Assembly (NCBI RefSeq): GCF_014171595.1
Contig: NZ_CP050451.1
Span: 5,270,001 to 5,334,000 of the forward strand
Reading direction: 5' to 3'
DNA from: Massilia sp. Se16.2.3
GTDB lineage: Bacteria; Pseudomonadota; Gammaproteobacteria; Burkholderiales; Burkholderiaceae_D
DNA length: 64,000 bases
Below are positions 17,511-26,516 of the stretch, in pieces. Below the pieces are notes generated by a model. The model was not told where the DNA came from. It saw nothing but the letters and a program-made list of their open reading frames with translations, and searched no databases. Made by a program: the position numbers and the translations under genes. Numbering within the stretch: the first letter of the stretch is position 1; every line of letters starts with the position of its first letter.

Positions 17511-18532
17511 CTAGCGCGCCAGGATCGGTCCCAGCTCCCGCCACACCAGCGGCGCTTCCATCTGCTCCATGCAGTTGTGATGCCCCAGCGGGCATTCGCG
17601 CTGGCGGCAGGGAGAACACGCGATGCGCAGCGAAATCGAGCGGGCGATGTCGGAAAATGGCGGCGCATGCTCCGGATCGGTGGGCCCATACAGCGCCACC
17701 ACCGGCCGGTTCAGGCCTGACGCGATGTGCAGCAGCCCCGAATCGTTGGCCACCACCGCATGCGCCCGCGCGATCAGGGCGATCGCCTCGTCCAGCTTCG
17801 TCTGCCCGGCCAGGTTCAGCATGTGCGGCGCGGCGGCGCCGGCCAGCGCCACCACTTCCTCGCAGCTCTCGCGGTCCTTGGGCGAACCAAGCAGCGCCAC
17901 CGGGCGCTGCCATCCTGCGCGACGATCGCCTGCGCCAGCGCGGCGAAATGCCGCGGCGGCCAGCGCTTGGCCGGGCCGAACTCCGCACCCGGCGCGAACA
18001 CCACCAGCGTGCGTCCCGGCGCGACGCCAAGCCGCGCGCAGACGGCGTCGATGCGCTCGCCGGGCACTGCCAGGCGCGGACGCGGTGCCGGATGCAAAGG
18101 CTGCCTGGGGTCGCCGGCCAGCGCCGCATAGAAGGGCACCATCGGCCGCGGCGGCGTGTCGTCATGGTGCATGACGTTCACCAGGCCGTAGCGCATCTCT
18201 CCCTTGTAGCCGACCCGGCGTGGAATGCCGGCCAGCCAGGGGATGAGCGCGTACTTCAGGGTATTCGGCAGCACGTAGGCGTCAAGATAGCCGCGCGCGC
18301 GCAGCACCTGGGCGTACTTCCAGCGCTCGCGCAGCTGCAGGGCCTTGTGGCGGAACGGCGTCTCGAGCACGGTATCGACTTCGGGCGCGGCGCGCCACAC
18401 CGGCGCCACCGAAGGCGGCGCCAGCACGTCGATCGCGCGTTCGGGATGCATCGCCTTCAGGCGCTGCAGCAGCGGCTGCGCCATCACGGCGTCGCCGATC
18501 CAGTTCGGAGAGATGACCGGGGTGCGCGCCAT
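17511..18532 (-). CDS. waaF: Lipopolysaccharide heptosyltransferase II (frameshifted)
   Basis: A GT9-family enzyme adding the second L-glycero-D-manno-heptose to the LPS inner core. The N-terminus VISPNWIGDAVMAQPLLQRLK and the middle LPNTLKYALIPWLAGIPRRVGYKGEMRYGL are characteristic of WaaF, as are FAPGAEFGPAKRWPP and, in the second frame, ANDSGLLHIASGLNRPVVALYGPTDPEHAPP, the ADP-heptose site. One base is missing at 17900-17901 (a G pair that should be a triplet on the coding strand). The ATG at 18532 was chosen; a GTG at 18538 would overlap the msbA stop by 4 bp. It is co-directional with msbA. Confidence 0.9.
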
Positions 18533-18534
18533 GC

Positions 18535-20299
18535 TCACTCCTGCGCCGTGAACTGCAGGCGATACAGGTTGGCGTACATGCCGCCCCGGGCCAGCAGCTC
18601 ATCGTGCGTGCCCTGCTCGACGATGCGGCCCTGCTCCATCACCACGATGCGGTCGGCGCGCTCGATGGTCGACAGGCGGTGCGCGATCACGATCGTGGTG
18701 CGCCCGGCCATCAGGCCGTCCAGCGCTGCCTGCACGGCCCGCTCGGATTCGTTGTCGAGTGCCGACGTCGCTTCGTCGAGGATCAGGATCGGCGCGTCCT
18801 TGTAGATCGCGCGCGCGATCGATCGCCACGCGCTGGCGCTGGCCGCCCGACAGGCGCATGCCGTTCTCGCCGATCATCGACTCGACCCCGTCCGGCAGGC
18901 GCGCGACGACGTCCGTCAGGTGCGCCGCCTTGACCGCGGCAGCCAGGCGCTCGTAGTCGATGCGCTCCACGCCATAGGCGATGTTCGCGGCCAGCGTGTC
19001 GTCGAACAGCACCACGTTCTGGCTCACCATCGCCAGCTGGGCGCGCAGGCTGGCCAGGGTCAGGTCGCGGTAGGGAATCCCGTCGAGCAGGACGCGCCCG
19101 CCTTCCGGATCGTAGAAGCGGGTCGCCAGGTTGACGAAGGTCGACTTGCCGCCGCCCGAGATGCCCACCAGCGCCACCGTCTTGCCCGGTTCGATGTCGA
19201 GGCTGACGTCCTGCAGCGCCAGGCCGGCCGCGCCGGGATAGCGGAACGAGACGTTCTCGAACTGGAGGTGGCCGACGGCCTTGCCGATCGTGCGGGTGCC
19301 GGTATCCTGCTCGATCGGCGAATCGATCATCTCGAACACGGTCTCGGCGGCGGCGATCCCGCGCTGCATCGGGCCATTCACCTCCGCCAGGGATTTGAGC
19401 GGCGTGAGCAGCATCAGCATCATCGTCACGAACTGGGTGAATTCGCCGACCGTCATGTTGGCCCGGATCGCCAGCACGATGACCAGCGACAGCGTGATGG
19501 AGGTCGCGATCTGGGTTACCGGCGCGGTGGCGGCAAAGGCCACCGTGCTGCGCTGGGAAAAGCCGAGCAGCGCGCGGCTGCGGGTGTCGAAGCGCTGGCG
19601 CTCGTAGCGCTCGCCGGAGAACACGCGGATCACCTGGTGCCCGCGCGCGGCTTCCTCCACGACCTGGGTCATCTCGGCGGTGACGCGCTGGTTCTCGCGG
19701 TGCAGGTGGCGCAGGCGCCCGGTGGTGGTGCGCACGATGACGGCGGTGAGCGGCATCACGACGATGGCCACCAGCGTCAGCTTCCAGTTCAGGTACAGCA
19801 GGGTGCCGAGCAGGCCGAGCACCACCAGCACGTCGCGCACGCAGGCGATGAACACGGAATTGATCATGTCCACGACCTGGCGCACGTCGCCGATCACGGT
19901 GTTGATGATCTTGCCCGTCGATTCTTCATGAAAGCGCGCCACCGGCAGGCGCAGCAGGCGGTCGAACAGCTGGGCGCGCAAGTCGTTCAGGACGCGGCTG
20001 ATGACCCAGTTGTTCAGGTAGGCGGTGGAAAAGGTACCGATGCCGCGCAGGATGAAGATCGAGACCAGGATCGCCGGAATCCACCAGAGCGAGAATTCGA
20101 CCTTGTTCTTGAAGCCCTTGTCGAGCAGGAGCTGCAGGGCCTTGCCGAGCAGCGGCTGGGTAGCGGCCGTGAGCGCCATGGCCAGCAGGGCCATGTAGGC
20201 GCGGCTGCTGTACGGTTTGATGAACGCCCACAGGCGCTTGACGATGACACTGTTTTCCAATTTGCTTTGTTCCGGTGCGGTGGCGCCGCGGCGCGCCAT
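18535..20299 (-). CDS. msbA: Lipid A export ATP-binding/permease protein MsbA (frameshifted)
   Basis: A half-size ABC exporter that flips lipid A-core across the inner membrane. Residues ~20-330 hold six membrane helices (e.g. [43 protein letters not shown]). The ATPase has Walker [11 protein letters not shown], a Q-loop in [11 protein letters not shown], the signature [11 protein letters not shown] and, after the break, the switch [15 protein letters not shown]. The frame is lost at 18817-18824, where a 4-base GATC unit is duplicated; removing one copy gives ARAIYKDAP...[10 protein letters not shown]. The start at 20299 is probable; another ATG lies 15 codons upstream. Such a gene is normally essential, which argues that the break is not biological. 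Confidence 0.9.
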
Positions 20300-20411
20300 G
20301 ATGGGCGGCAGGCCCCAGGGAGGATCAACTCGCCATTTTCGCATACTCCAGTCCGGGTGCGGACGGCCACGCGGCGCACGGATCGGCCAAAGGGCCCGGT
20401 ATTGCCTAAGG

Positions 20412-20417
20412 TACAAT
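20412..20417 (+). promoter_or_regulatory. Probable -10 element for the O-antigen ligase gene
   Basis: TACAAT in the divergent space between msbA and the ligase gene, 62 bases before the ATG at 20479. No convincing -35 is visible. Confidence 0.3.
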
Positions 20418-20478
20418 GCGACAGTTTTGCCGGGCTCGCTGCCACAGCGCTCCGGCAGCTTCGAGAAAAGGAAGACAC

Positions 20479-21752
20479 ATGCAGGCCTGGTTCGCCCCCT
20501 TCAGCGCTCCCGCGACAACCGACGGTCCCCCCGCAGGGCGAATCGAAGGGCTGGCACGCGCGTTGCTGCTGCTGGCAGTGTTCACCGTGCCGTTTTCGAC
20601 CGCGCTGATGAACCTGTTCATCGGCCTCTCCCTGATCGTGTTCATCCTGGCGATCGTCGCCACGCCAGCGCTTGCCAGTCCCCTGCGTTCGCCGCCGGCG
20701 CTGCTGGCGCTCGCCCTGCTGGGCATGATCCTGCTGGGCTGCACCTGGACAATCGCGCCGCAGGACGACCTGTTCAACGCCGTCCGCAAGTACACCAAGC
20801 TGCTGGTGCTGCCGATCGCACTGTGCCTGTGCTGGCGCGCGCCGCGCCTGTCCACGCGCGCGCTGCGCTGGTCGCTGGCCGGCTGCGCGGTGCTGGCCAC
20901 CTCGGTCTACCTGACGGCCCTGCACGCGATGCCGACCTCGAGCCTGGGCTGGTGGCGCGTGGGCGACGCCAGCGACCCGTTTGTCTTCCGCAACCACATC
21001 ACGATCGGCATCCTGCTGTCGTTCGCGGCCTGCGCCAGCTTCCTGGCCGCGACCTACCCCATCGAGCGCCGCCTGCGCCTCGCCGCCATCGCCCGGGCCT
21101 CTATTTCACCCCTGCCCATCCTGATCGGCAACGGGCGCACCGGCTATGTCGGGCTGTTCGTCGGGATGTTCGCCGTCTACCTGCTGCGCGGACGGGTGAC
21201 GCTGCTGGGCAGTGCGCTGGTGACGGCGGCGATGTCGTCGCTGTTCGTCGGCGTCTACCTGCTGTCGCCGAATTTCCAGACCCGCACGAACGAGCTGGTG
21301 AGGGAAGTGACGCAGCGGGTGGAAGCCTCGCCCAACGGCGTGCGCATGAGCTACATGCGCGTCGGCGCGCTGGCCGTGGCCGAGCGGCCGCTGTTCGGCC
21401 ATGGCACCGGCTCCTTCGCCACGCTCTACCAGCCCGAAGCCTTGCGCATCTGGCACGGCATCCGGATGTCAGCGGTGTGCGCAACCAGCCGCACAGCGAA
21501 CCCCTGCTGCTGACCGTGCAGCTCGGCATTGCCGGCCTGGCGCTGTATGTCGCCTTGTTCGTCGCGCTGGCCCGGGCCGCGCTTGCGCGCAGGAACCCGC
21601 ACGGCGACGTGCTGGCGCTGCTGCTGGCCATCTACGGCGTGACGTCACTGTTCAACAGTTTGCTGTGGGACCCGACCGAGGCATACTGGTTCCTGCTGCT
21701 CGCTGGCGCCCTGTATGCGCATTGCGTTCGGCAGCGTGAGGCTTCAGAATAG
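20479..21752 (+). CDS. O-antigen ligase/polymerase family membrane protein (frameshifted)
   Basis: A polytopic inner-membrane protein of the Wzy_C/WaaL family. About ten hydrophobic segments, a large periplasmic loop after the GNGRTGYVGLFVGMFAVYLL motif, and the loop sequence RVGALAVAERPLFGHGTGSF...PHSEPLLLTVQLGIAGL are characteristic: the RxGRTxY-type and H-S-E/H-N motifs carry catalytic Arg and His in ligases. One C is missing at 21462-21463, where IPDVSGVRNQPH should be read. It is divergent from msbA and followed by a GT2, so ligation of O-antigen to lipid A-core is the likeliest role (inference). Ribosome site AAAGGAAG. Repaired length ~424 residues. Confidence 0.82.
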
Positions 21753-21799
21753 ACGTTTCGATAGAGCATCACGTCCGGCCTTCCAGCCTGCGCCCCACC

Positions 21800-22954
21800 A
21801 TGAACAACGATACCCGCATCTCGCTCATCATTGCGACCTACAACTGGCCCGAGGCGCTGCGCGCCTGCGTCGAGGCCTGCTTCCGCCAGACCGACCGCAA
21901 TTTCGAGATCATCATCGCCGACGACGGCTCGGGCGAGCCGACCCGCGCCCCGGTGGCGGAACTGGCCGCACGCTCGCCGGTGCCGCTGCGCCATGTGTGG
22001 CAGCCCGACGACGGTTTCCGCCTGGCCGAATCGCGCAACAACGGCATCCTGGCCGCCACCGGCGACTACATCATCACCCTCGATGGCGACTGCGTGCCCC
22101 AGCGCGACTTCATTGCCGCGCACCGCAAGCTGGCCGAGCCGGGCTACATGGTCACCGGCAGCCGCATCCTGCTGAGCCAGGCATTCAGCGCGCGCGTGCT
22201 GGCCGAAGGCATCGACCTGCAGTCGCTCACGCTGGCCGACAAACTGCGCTACCGCCTGCAAGGGGGCCTGGGCAAGGCGGCGCAGCTGCTGCTCAAGCTG
22301 CCGGACATCGGCCGCCGCCGCCACCGCTTCAGCTTCCGCCGCATCAAGGGCTGCAACATGGCCTTCTGGCGCAGCGACCTGGAACGCGTGAACGGCTTCG
22401 ATGAGAGCTTCCGCGGCTGGGGCTACGAAGACTCCGACGCGGTGGCGCGCCTGTTCCACGCCGGCGTGATGCGCAAGGATGGCGCCTTCTCCACCGAGAT
22501 CTTCCACCTCTGGCACCGCGAAGCCAAGCGCGACCAGGCCTCGAGCAACCAGCACATCGTGCTCGAGCGGATGAAGACGAAGGAAACGCAGGCCGCACGC
22601 GGATTGCGCGAGCACGGCGTGACGGACCTGACACGGGTCCGGCGGCGCGGATCGGCCTCGGCGGCCCCGCGCTTGCTGTATCATCCCGCTCCTGAAAACG
22701 AAAGCCGCGCATGCTCATCATCACCATCAAACAGGGTAAGGAAAAAGGCCTGCTGGCCGGCGACCCCCGGATCTATCTCTCCGCCATCGAGAAAGTCGAC
22801 GGCAAGCCGCAGGAGCGCAACAAGCCCGGCGCCACGGCGATCGTGCAGTCCTCGTCGCGCCAGTTCCTGGCACGTGCCGCCTACAACGCCAGGTCGCAGA
22901 TCGCCGCCCGCGTCTGGACCCTGCGCGAGGACGAGCCGGTCGACCATGCGCTGA
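21800..22954 (+). CDS. Glycosyltransferase family 2 protein
   Basis: A GT-A-fold transferase. Evident motifs are SLIIATYNWPEALRACVEACFRQ, the acidic NDP-sugar sites EIIIADDGSGEP and ITLDGDCVPQRDF (DxD-like), and GCNMAFWRSDLERVNGFDESFRGWGYEDSD, the galactosyltransferase-type C-terminal ED motif. Homologous sequence ends at about base 22620. The further ~110 residues are Arg/Ser-rich, read across the start of the next gene and are unlikely to be real; a small indel near 22600 would place a TGA at 22620. It probably adds a core or O-antigen sugar next to the ligase gene, but its acceptor is unknown. Confidence 0.8.
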   Translation: MNNDTRISLIIATYNWPEALRACVEACFRQTDRNFEIIIADDGSGEPTRAPVAELAARSPVPLRHVWQPDDGFRLAESRNNGILAATGDYIITLDGDCVPQRDFIAAHRKLAEPGYMVTGSRILLSQAFSARVLAEGIDLQSLTLADKLRYRLQGGLGKAAQLLLKLPDIGRRRHRFSFRRIKGCNMAFWRSDLERVNGFDESFRGWGYEDSDAVARLFHAGVMRKDGAFSTEIFHLWHREAKRDQASSNQHIVLERMKTKETQAARGLREHGVTDLTRVRRRGSASAAPRLLYHPAPENESRACSSSPSNRVRKKACWPATPGSISPPSRKSTASRRSATSPAPRRSCSPRRASSWHVPPTTPGRRSPPASGPCARTSRSTMR

Positions 22955-23346
22955 TCAAGCGCCGCGTGCAGGCCGCGTTCGACCGCCGTGCCACCGCCCG
23001 GCACATCGCCGATCCGCAGGCGCTGGTGCAGCTGGTCGACGGCGACAAGGACGGTTTATCGGGCCTGCTGGTGCACAGCTATGGCGGCGCCGCCGGCTAC
23101 CTGGTTTGCCAGTTCAATGCGGCCGGAGTCGAGCTGTGGAAGGTGGCCGTGGTGCAGGCGCTGATCAAGGCGACAGGCTGCCAGAACGTCTACGAACGCT
23201 GCGACGAACTGCTGCGCAAGGGCGAAGGACTCGCCATGTTCGCGCGTGCCCTTGCCGGCGACGAGCCGCCCCAGCGCCTGTACGTGCGCGAAGGCGGGCG
23301 CCTGCTGCCGATGGATATCCGCACCGGGTTTACCTACCCGCGCTGA
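22711..23346 (+). CDS. RlmI-like protein lacking the methyltransferase domain
   Basis: The 211-residue product matches the first half of 23S rRNA m5C1962 methyltransferase RlmI (normally ~395 residues). It has the N-terminal PUA domain (MLIITIKQGKEKGLLAGDPRIYLSAIEKV...QFLARAAYNARSQIAARVWT) and the middle EEHR-like domain (RRVQAAFDRR, LVDGDKDGLSGLLVHSYGG, NVYERCDELLRKGEGL). It stops at MDIRTGFTYPR, exactly where the family continues DIRTGxKTGFYLDQR into the Rossmann SAM-binding domain. No frame downstream restores that domain, so a small indel cannot explain the loss. It is either a truncated remnant or an RNA-binding domain kept without catalysis. Confidence 0.75.
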   Translation: MLIITIKQGKEKGLLAGDPRIYLSAIEKVDGKPQERNKPGATAIVQSSSRQFLARAAYNARSQIAARVWTLREDEPVDHALIKRRVQAAFDRRATARHIADPQALVQLVDGDKDGLSGLLVHSYGGAAGYLVCQFNAAGVELWKVAVVQALIKATGCQNVYERCDELLRKGEGLAMFARALAGDEPPQRLYVREGGRLLPMDIRTGFTYPR

Positions 23347-23717
23347 GAGTGCAAGCGGGACAATCCGCGCATTTCAAGACCCTGCAATAGTGAAACGCGC
23401 CAGCAGACGCCGGCGCCCCGGGCGCCTGTGCGCCGTGTTTCCCCGCCTTGATGCTCGCCGGCTCATTGCCTGCGGCAGCAAAATCCCGGGTGCAAGGAAC
23501 CACGGCTAGAGTCTTTGATCTTTCTCAAACCTTGATGATCGTGAAAGCCGCCAAACCCCGGGCGCCTATACTCCAACGATAAAACAGGCAATCCATCCTC
23601 GGCGATTTTTCTGCCACACGTGCAAGGCGCGCTTTGCACGGTCAACCGCGGCGCGGCACGCGCCGCTCCCGACTTCCCTGACAAGAACGTGTCAAACCAC
23701 ATTCGATCGGAGGCGCC
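23347..23717 (+). other. Intergenic stretch, no gene recognised
   Basis: 371 bases without a credible coding frame. A TATACT hexamer at 23567-23572 could be the -10 of the promoter for the unknown operon starting at 23718, but no -35 partner is clear. Confidence 0.3.
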
Positions 23718-25561
23718 ATGATCGACTATCGTGCACATTTGACGGCCCTGGCGGCATGCGAAAAGACGCTGGGCACCTTACCGCTGAGCGATCCCGGCCT
23801 CGCTGCGAAGCGGGACGAACAGCTCGACCAACTGAAAGGGGAACGCGCCAGTGCCGTGCTGGGCGCGCTGGCGGACCACCTGCTGGCGCATGCCGCGTCG
23901 GACGGCAGCGAGCTGTCCCTGCTGACGCGTGCCGCCGACTTGTGGCGGCAGGGCCTGGACCTGTACGCGGTCGTCGGCGCAAGCCGCGCCGACATCGAAT
24001 CGGCCCTGCTCGACCCGGCCGCGCCGGGCGCTGCCGACAAATTCAATGACGGCGTCGCGCAGTTTCGCCAGCAGGCGCCCATTGTCCAGCAGGCGGGCGA
24101 GGCAATCGAAGCGCTCAGGGCCGACGTGATGCGCCTCGCGCACATTCCGGAACACCCGCGCCAGGCCGACCGCGACATCCCGTCCCGGGGATGGGGCGAC
24201 ATCTTCCTGGCGCGGCGCACCGATGCCATGGTACGCATGAGCTACCGTGCCGCGGGCAATGCCGCCGACCGCGCCTTCGCCTTTGGGCTGCTCTCCGGCT
24301 ACGGCGCCAATGCTTGCGGCTCGGCCTACCGGGCCAGGTCGTCGGCGGTCCGCGCCGCATGCACCGCTTCCGCGACCGCATTGCCCGCAATGCCGTCGGC
24401 AGCTGGTTCGCAGCCCTTGACCCCGGCCTGCCCGGCCCTGCGGCCATCGCCAAGCTGATCCGCTTCGGCTCCGGCGCCGGTGCACCGGTCCTGCCGCCAT
24501 CGCTCGAATCGCTGCTGGGCACGGCCCTGCTCGAAACCTATGACCCGGCCCGTACGCCCGCGCCGCCCGACCTGCAGCTAGGCTACACGCGCCTGGTGCG
24601 CCACCGGAACTGCTCGACAGCTTCGCCATGCCGCCCGCGCCCGCCCTGCCGCTGCCGGCCTTCCCCGGCCAAGCTGTACGGCGACCCGGCGAACCCGGCG
24701 CCGCCACTGTTTTCGGTCGCGGCCTCGAATTACGCGGATGGTCCCGGGCAGCCGCCGCCGCTGCATCCGACCAATCACTCCGGCACCCCGCACACGACGC
24801 CGACCGAGTCGGACAAGGCGCCGACGACGGGCGAACGCTGCGGCAGTTTCTGGATGGGGGTGATCGCCGCGATCACCTTCCTGGGCGGCGGCTTCATTCC
24901 CTGCATCGTCGTCTGGAGCGAGGGTGACCGCTGCCTCGTGTGGGACGAAATCTGGGATAACTTCAGCGATGCGAACCGTCCCAGCCAGGAGCAGATGGAA
25001 TGGGCCGCCAGCCAGGGCCAGCGCTTGACGGCCGAAGAGTTCGGCAAGCTGGCCACGGTCGACCAGATGACGCGCATGGTGGGCTACCTGTTCGACCTGC
25101 AGAACCACCTGTGGGAAGGCCTGTCCAAGGCACGCGCGGTGCTGGCGATCCATGGCCTGATCTATCCGGACGGCCTGCTCGAGAACCCGGCATATGCCCA
25201 GTTCCTCGCCATCCCGCCGACGCCCGCGGCGCTGCCGCTGCGCCCCGACCCGGATCCTCCGGCAAACTTCTACCGTTATCCGCCGGCCGTGACCGAACAC
25301 CCCGCCTCCGGCTGGGGCCCGTACCTGGCCGACGCGCGGCCGGACGCCTTTATCGGACCGGTCGGGCCGAACGGGTGCTGCCGACCGACTGCATGCGACA
25401 GCGCCCTCCAGTCGTGGCTGCAGATCGCGCGCGGCGACTTCGATGCCGACAACCTCGACCTCGATGCGGACCGGGGCGTCCGGCATCCCTGCTGGGCGGT
25501 CGACGGTTCGATCGCCAGCGATCCGGTGAGCGTGCGCCCCCTGCCCTATCCCGAGACCTGA
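23718..25561 (+). CDS. Large protein of unknown function (three frameshifts)
   Basis: Repaired, this is a ~614-residue protein I do not recognise. The N-terminal ~200 residues are helical and soluble, with segments such as HLLAHAASDGSELSLLTRAADLW and GEAIEALRADVMRLAHIP. A Pro-rich linker follows, then one hydrophobic span (FWMGVIAAITFLGGGFIPCIVVW), then an acidic region rich in Trp and Cys (WDEIWDNFSDANRPSQEQMEW...GYLFDLQNHLWEGL) and a Cys-containing C-terminus. Inferred breaks are one base missing at 24329-24333, one missing near 24601-24605 and one extra in the C4 run 24663-24666; the last two compensate each other. It is followed after 10 bp by the gene at 25572, in one operon. Confidence 0.65.
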
Positions 25562-25571
25562 GGAGACCGCC

Positions 25572-26456
25572 ATGCCCAACAACGACTTCAACGACCGGCC
25601 GGTCCTGTTCGTTCCCTGCTATCCGCCGCCCTCCGGTTTTGGTGACGATACCGGGATCGACCGCCCGGTGCCCGGCGGGATTCCCTACTACCTGTGCCCG
25701 GGGATCCAGGTCGATACGCCTTACCGTCCCGGTGCCCCTTTGAGTGCCAGGGTGACCGTCGCCAACTGGCAAGGCGGCAACAGCGCGTCGATTGCCATGG
25801 TCGCCCTCTGGTGGTCGCCGCCCCTCTCCGGGACAACCGTGCCCGATCCGTCCAGGTTCATCGGCTTCGCCACGGTGCCCCTGCCTTCGCATGGCGCCCG
25901 CAACACGACGGCGCCGATGACCGCTACCATCCCGGCCAGCGCGCCATCCCACATCTGCCTGCTGGCCAAGGTGTGGCATGCGCTGGACATGCCGCCGACG
26001 ACCCAGATTGCCGGAAAAGCCGTGGAGATTGCCGACCCCGTCCGGGACCGGCATTGGGCCCAGCACAACCTGGTGGCCGTTGCGGCGTCGGCAATGCAAC
26101 TGCTGCCTTTCCTGGCGACCAATCCGCTGGCGGAGGAAACGGTGTGCGAACTCCTCATCCAGCCTGTCGACTTCCGGAAAAGCATGGCGTTCGCCGACCG
26201 CGAACACACCGAGCCGGTGCAGACGAATGCGCTGTTTCGGCTGGAGGGCTTGCCTGACGGCGCCCGGCCGGCCGGAGAAAACGGCTTGCGCCACCGCTTT
26301 TACCTGCGGCCGGGCGAAGCGCGCGAGCTGGTGCTCTCGGTCGAGCCGGGCCATGAGCTTCAGCCCGGCGCGTTTTCCGCTTTTGAGGTCTTGCAGTTCA
26401 ACGGGGGAGAGCCTGCCGGCGGCTTCGGTATCGCCATTCGTGCCTCGCCTGCATGA
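25572..26456 (+). CDS. Beta-rich protein of unknown function, partner of the preceding gene
   Basis: A 294-residue soluble protein with no signal peptide. It is built of beta strands in two Ig-like halves. The first (DTPYRPGAPLSARVTVANWQGGNSASIAMVALWWSPP) has the look of a CARDB-type domain. The DRHWAQHNLVAVAAS motif in the middle also occurs in Ig-like regions of bacterial secreted or scaffold proteins. The second half (ETVCELLIQPVDFRK...ARELVLSVEPGHELQPGAFSAFEVLQF) is another sandwich. A ribosome site GAGGAGA precedes the ATG. No enzyme motif is visible. With the upstream gene it forms a two-gene unit ended by a hairpin. Confidence 0.7.
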   Translation: MPNNDFNDRPVLFVPCYPPPSGFGDDTGIDRPVPGGIPYYLCPGIQVDTPYRPGAPLSARVTVANWQGGNSASIAMVALWWSPPLSGTTVPDPSRFIGFATVPLPSHGARNTTAPMTATIPASAPSHICLLAKVWHALDMPPTTQIAGKAVEIADPVRDRHWAQHNLVAVAASAMQLLPFLATNPLAEETVCELLIQPVDFRKSMAFADREHTEPVQTNALFRLEGLPDGARPAGENGLRHRFYLRPGEARELVLSVEPGHELQPGAFSAFEVLQFNGGEPAGGFGIAIRASPA

Positions 26457-26477
26457 CAGCAGCCGTTGCAGCCGCCT

Positions 26478-26509
26478 GCGGAGGCCGCACTCGCGAGCGC
26501 GGCCTCCGC
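26478..26509. terminator. Bidirectional hairpin between the unknown operon and dnaE
   Basis: An 11-bp stem, GCGGAGGCCGC with GCGGCCTCCGC (26478-26488 and 26499-26509), around a 10-base loop between convergent genes. There is no U-tract, so termination strength is uncertain. Confidence 0.6.
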
Positions 26510-26516
26510 CGGGATC

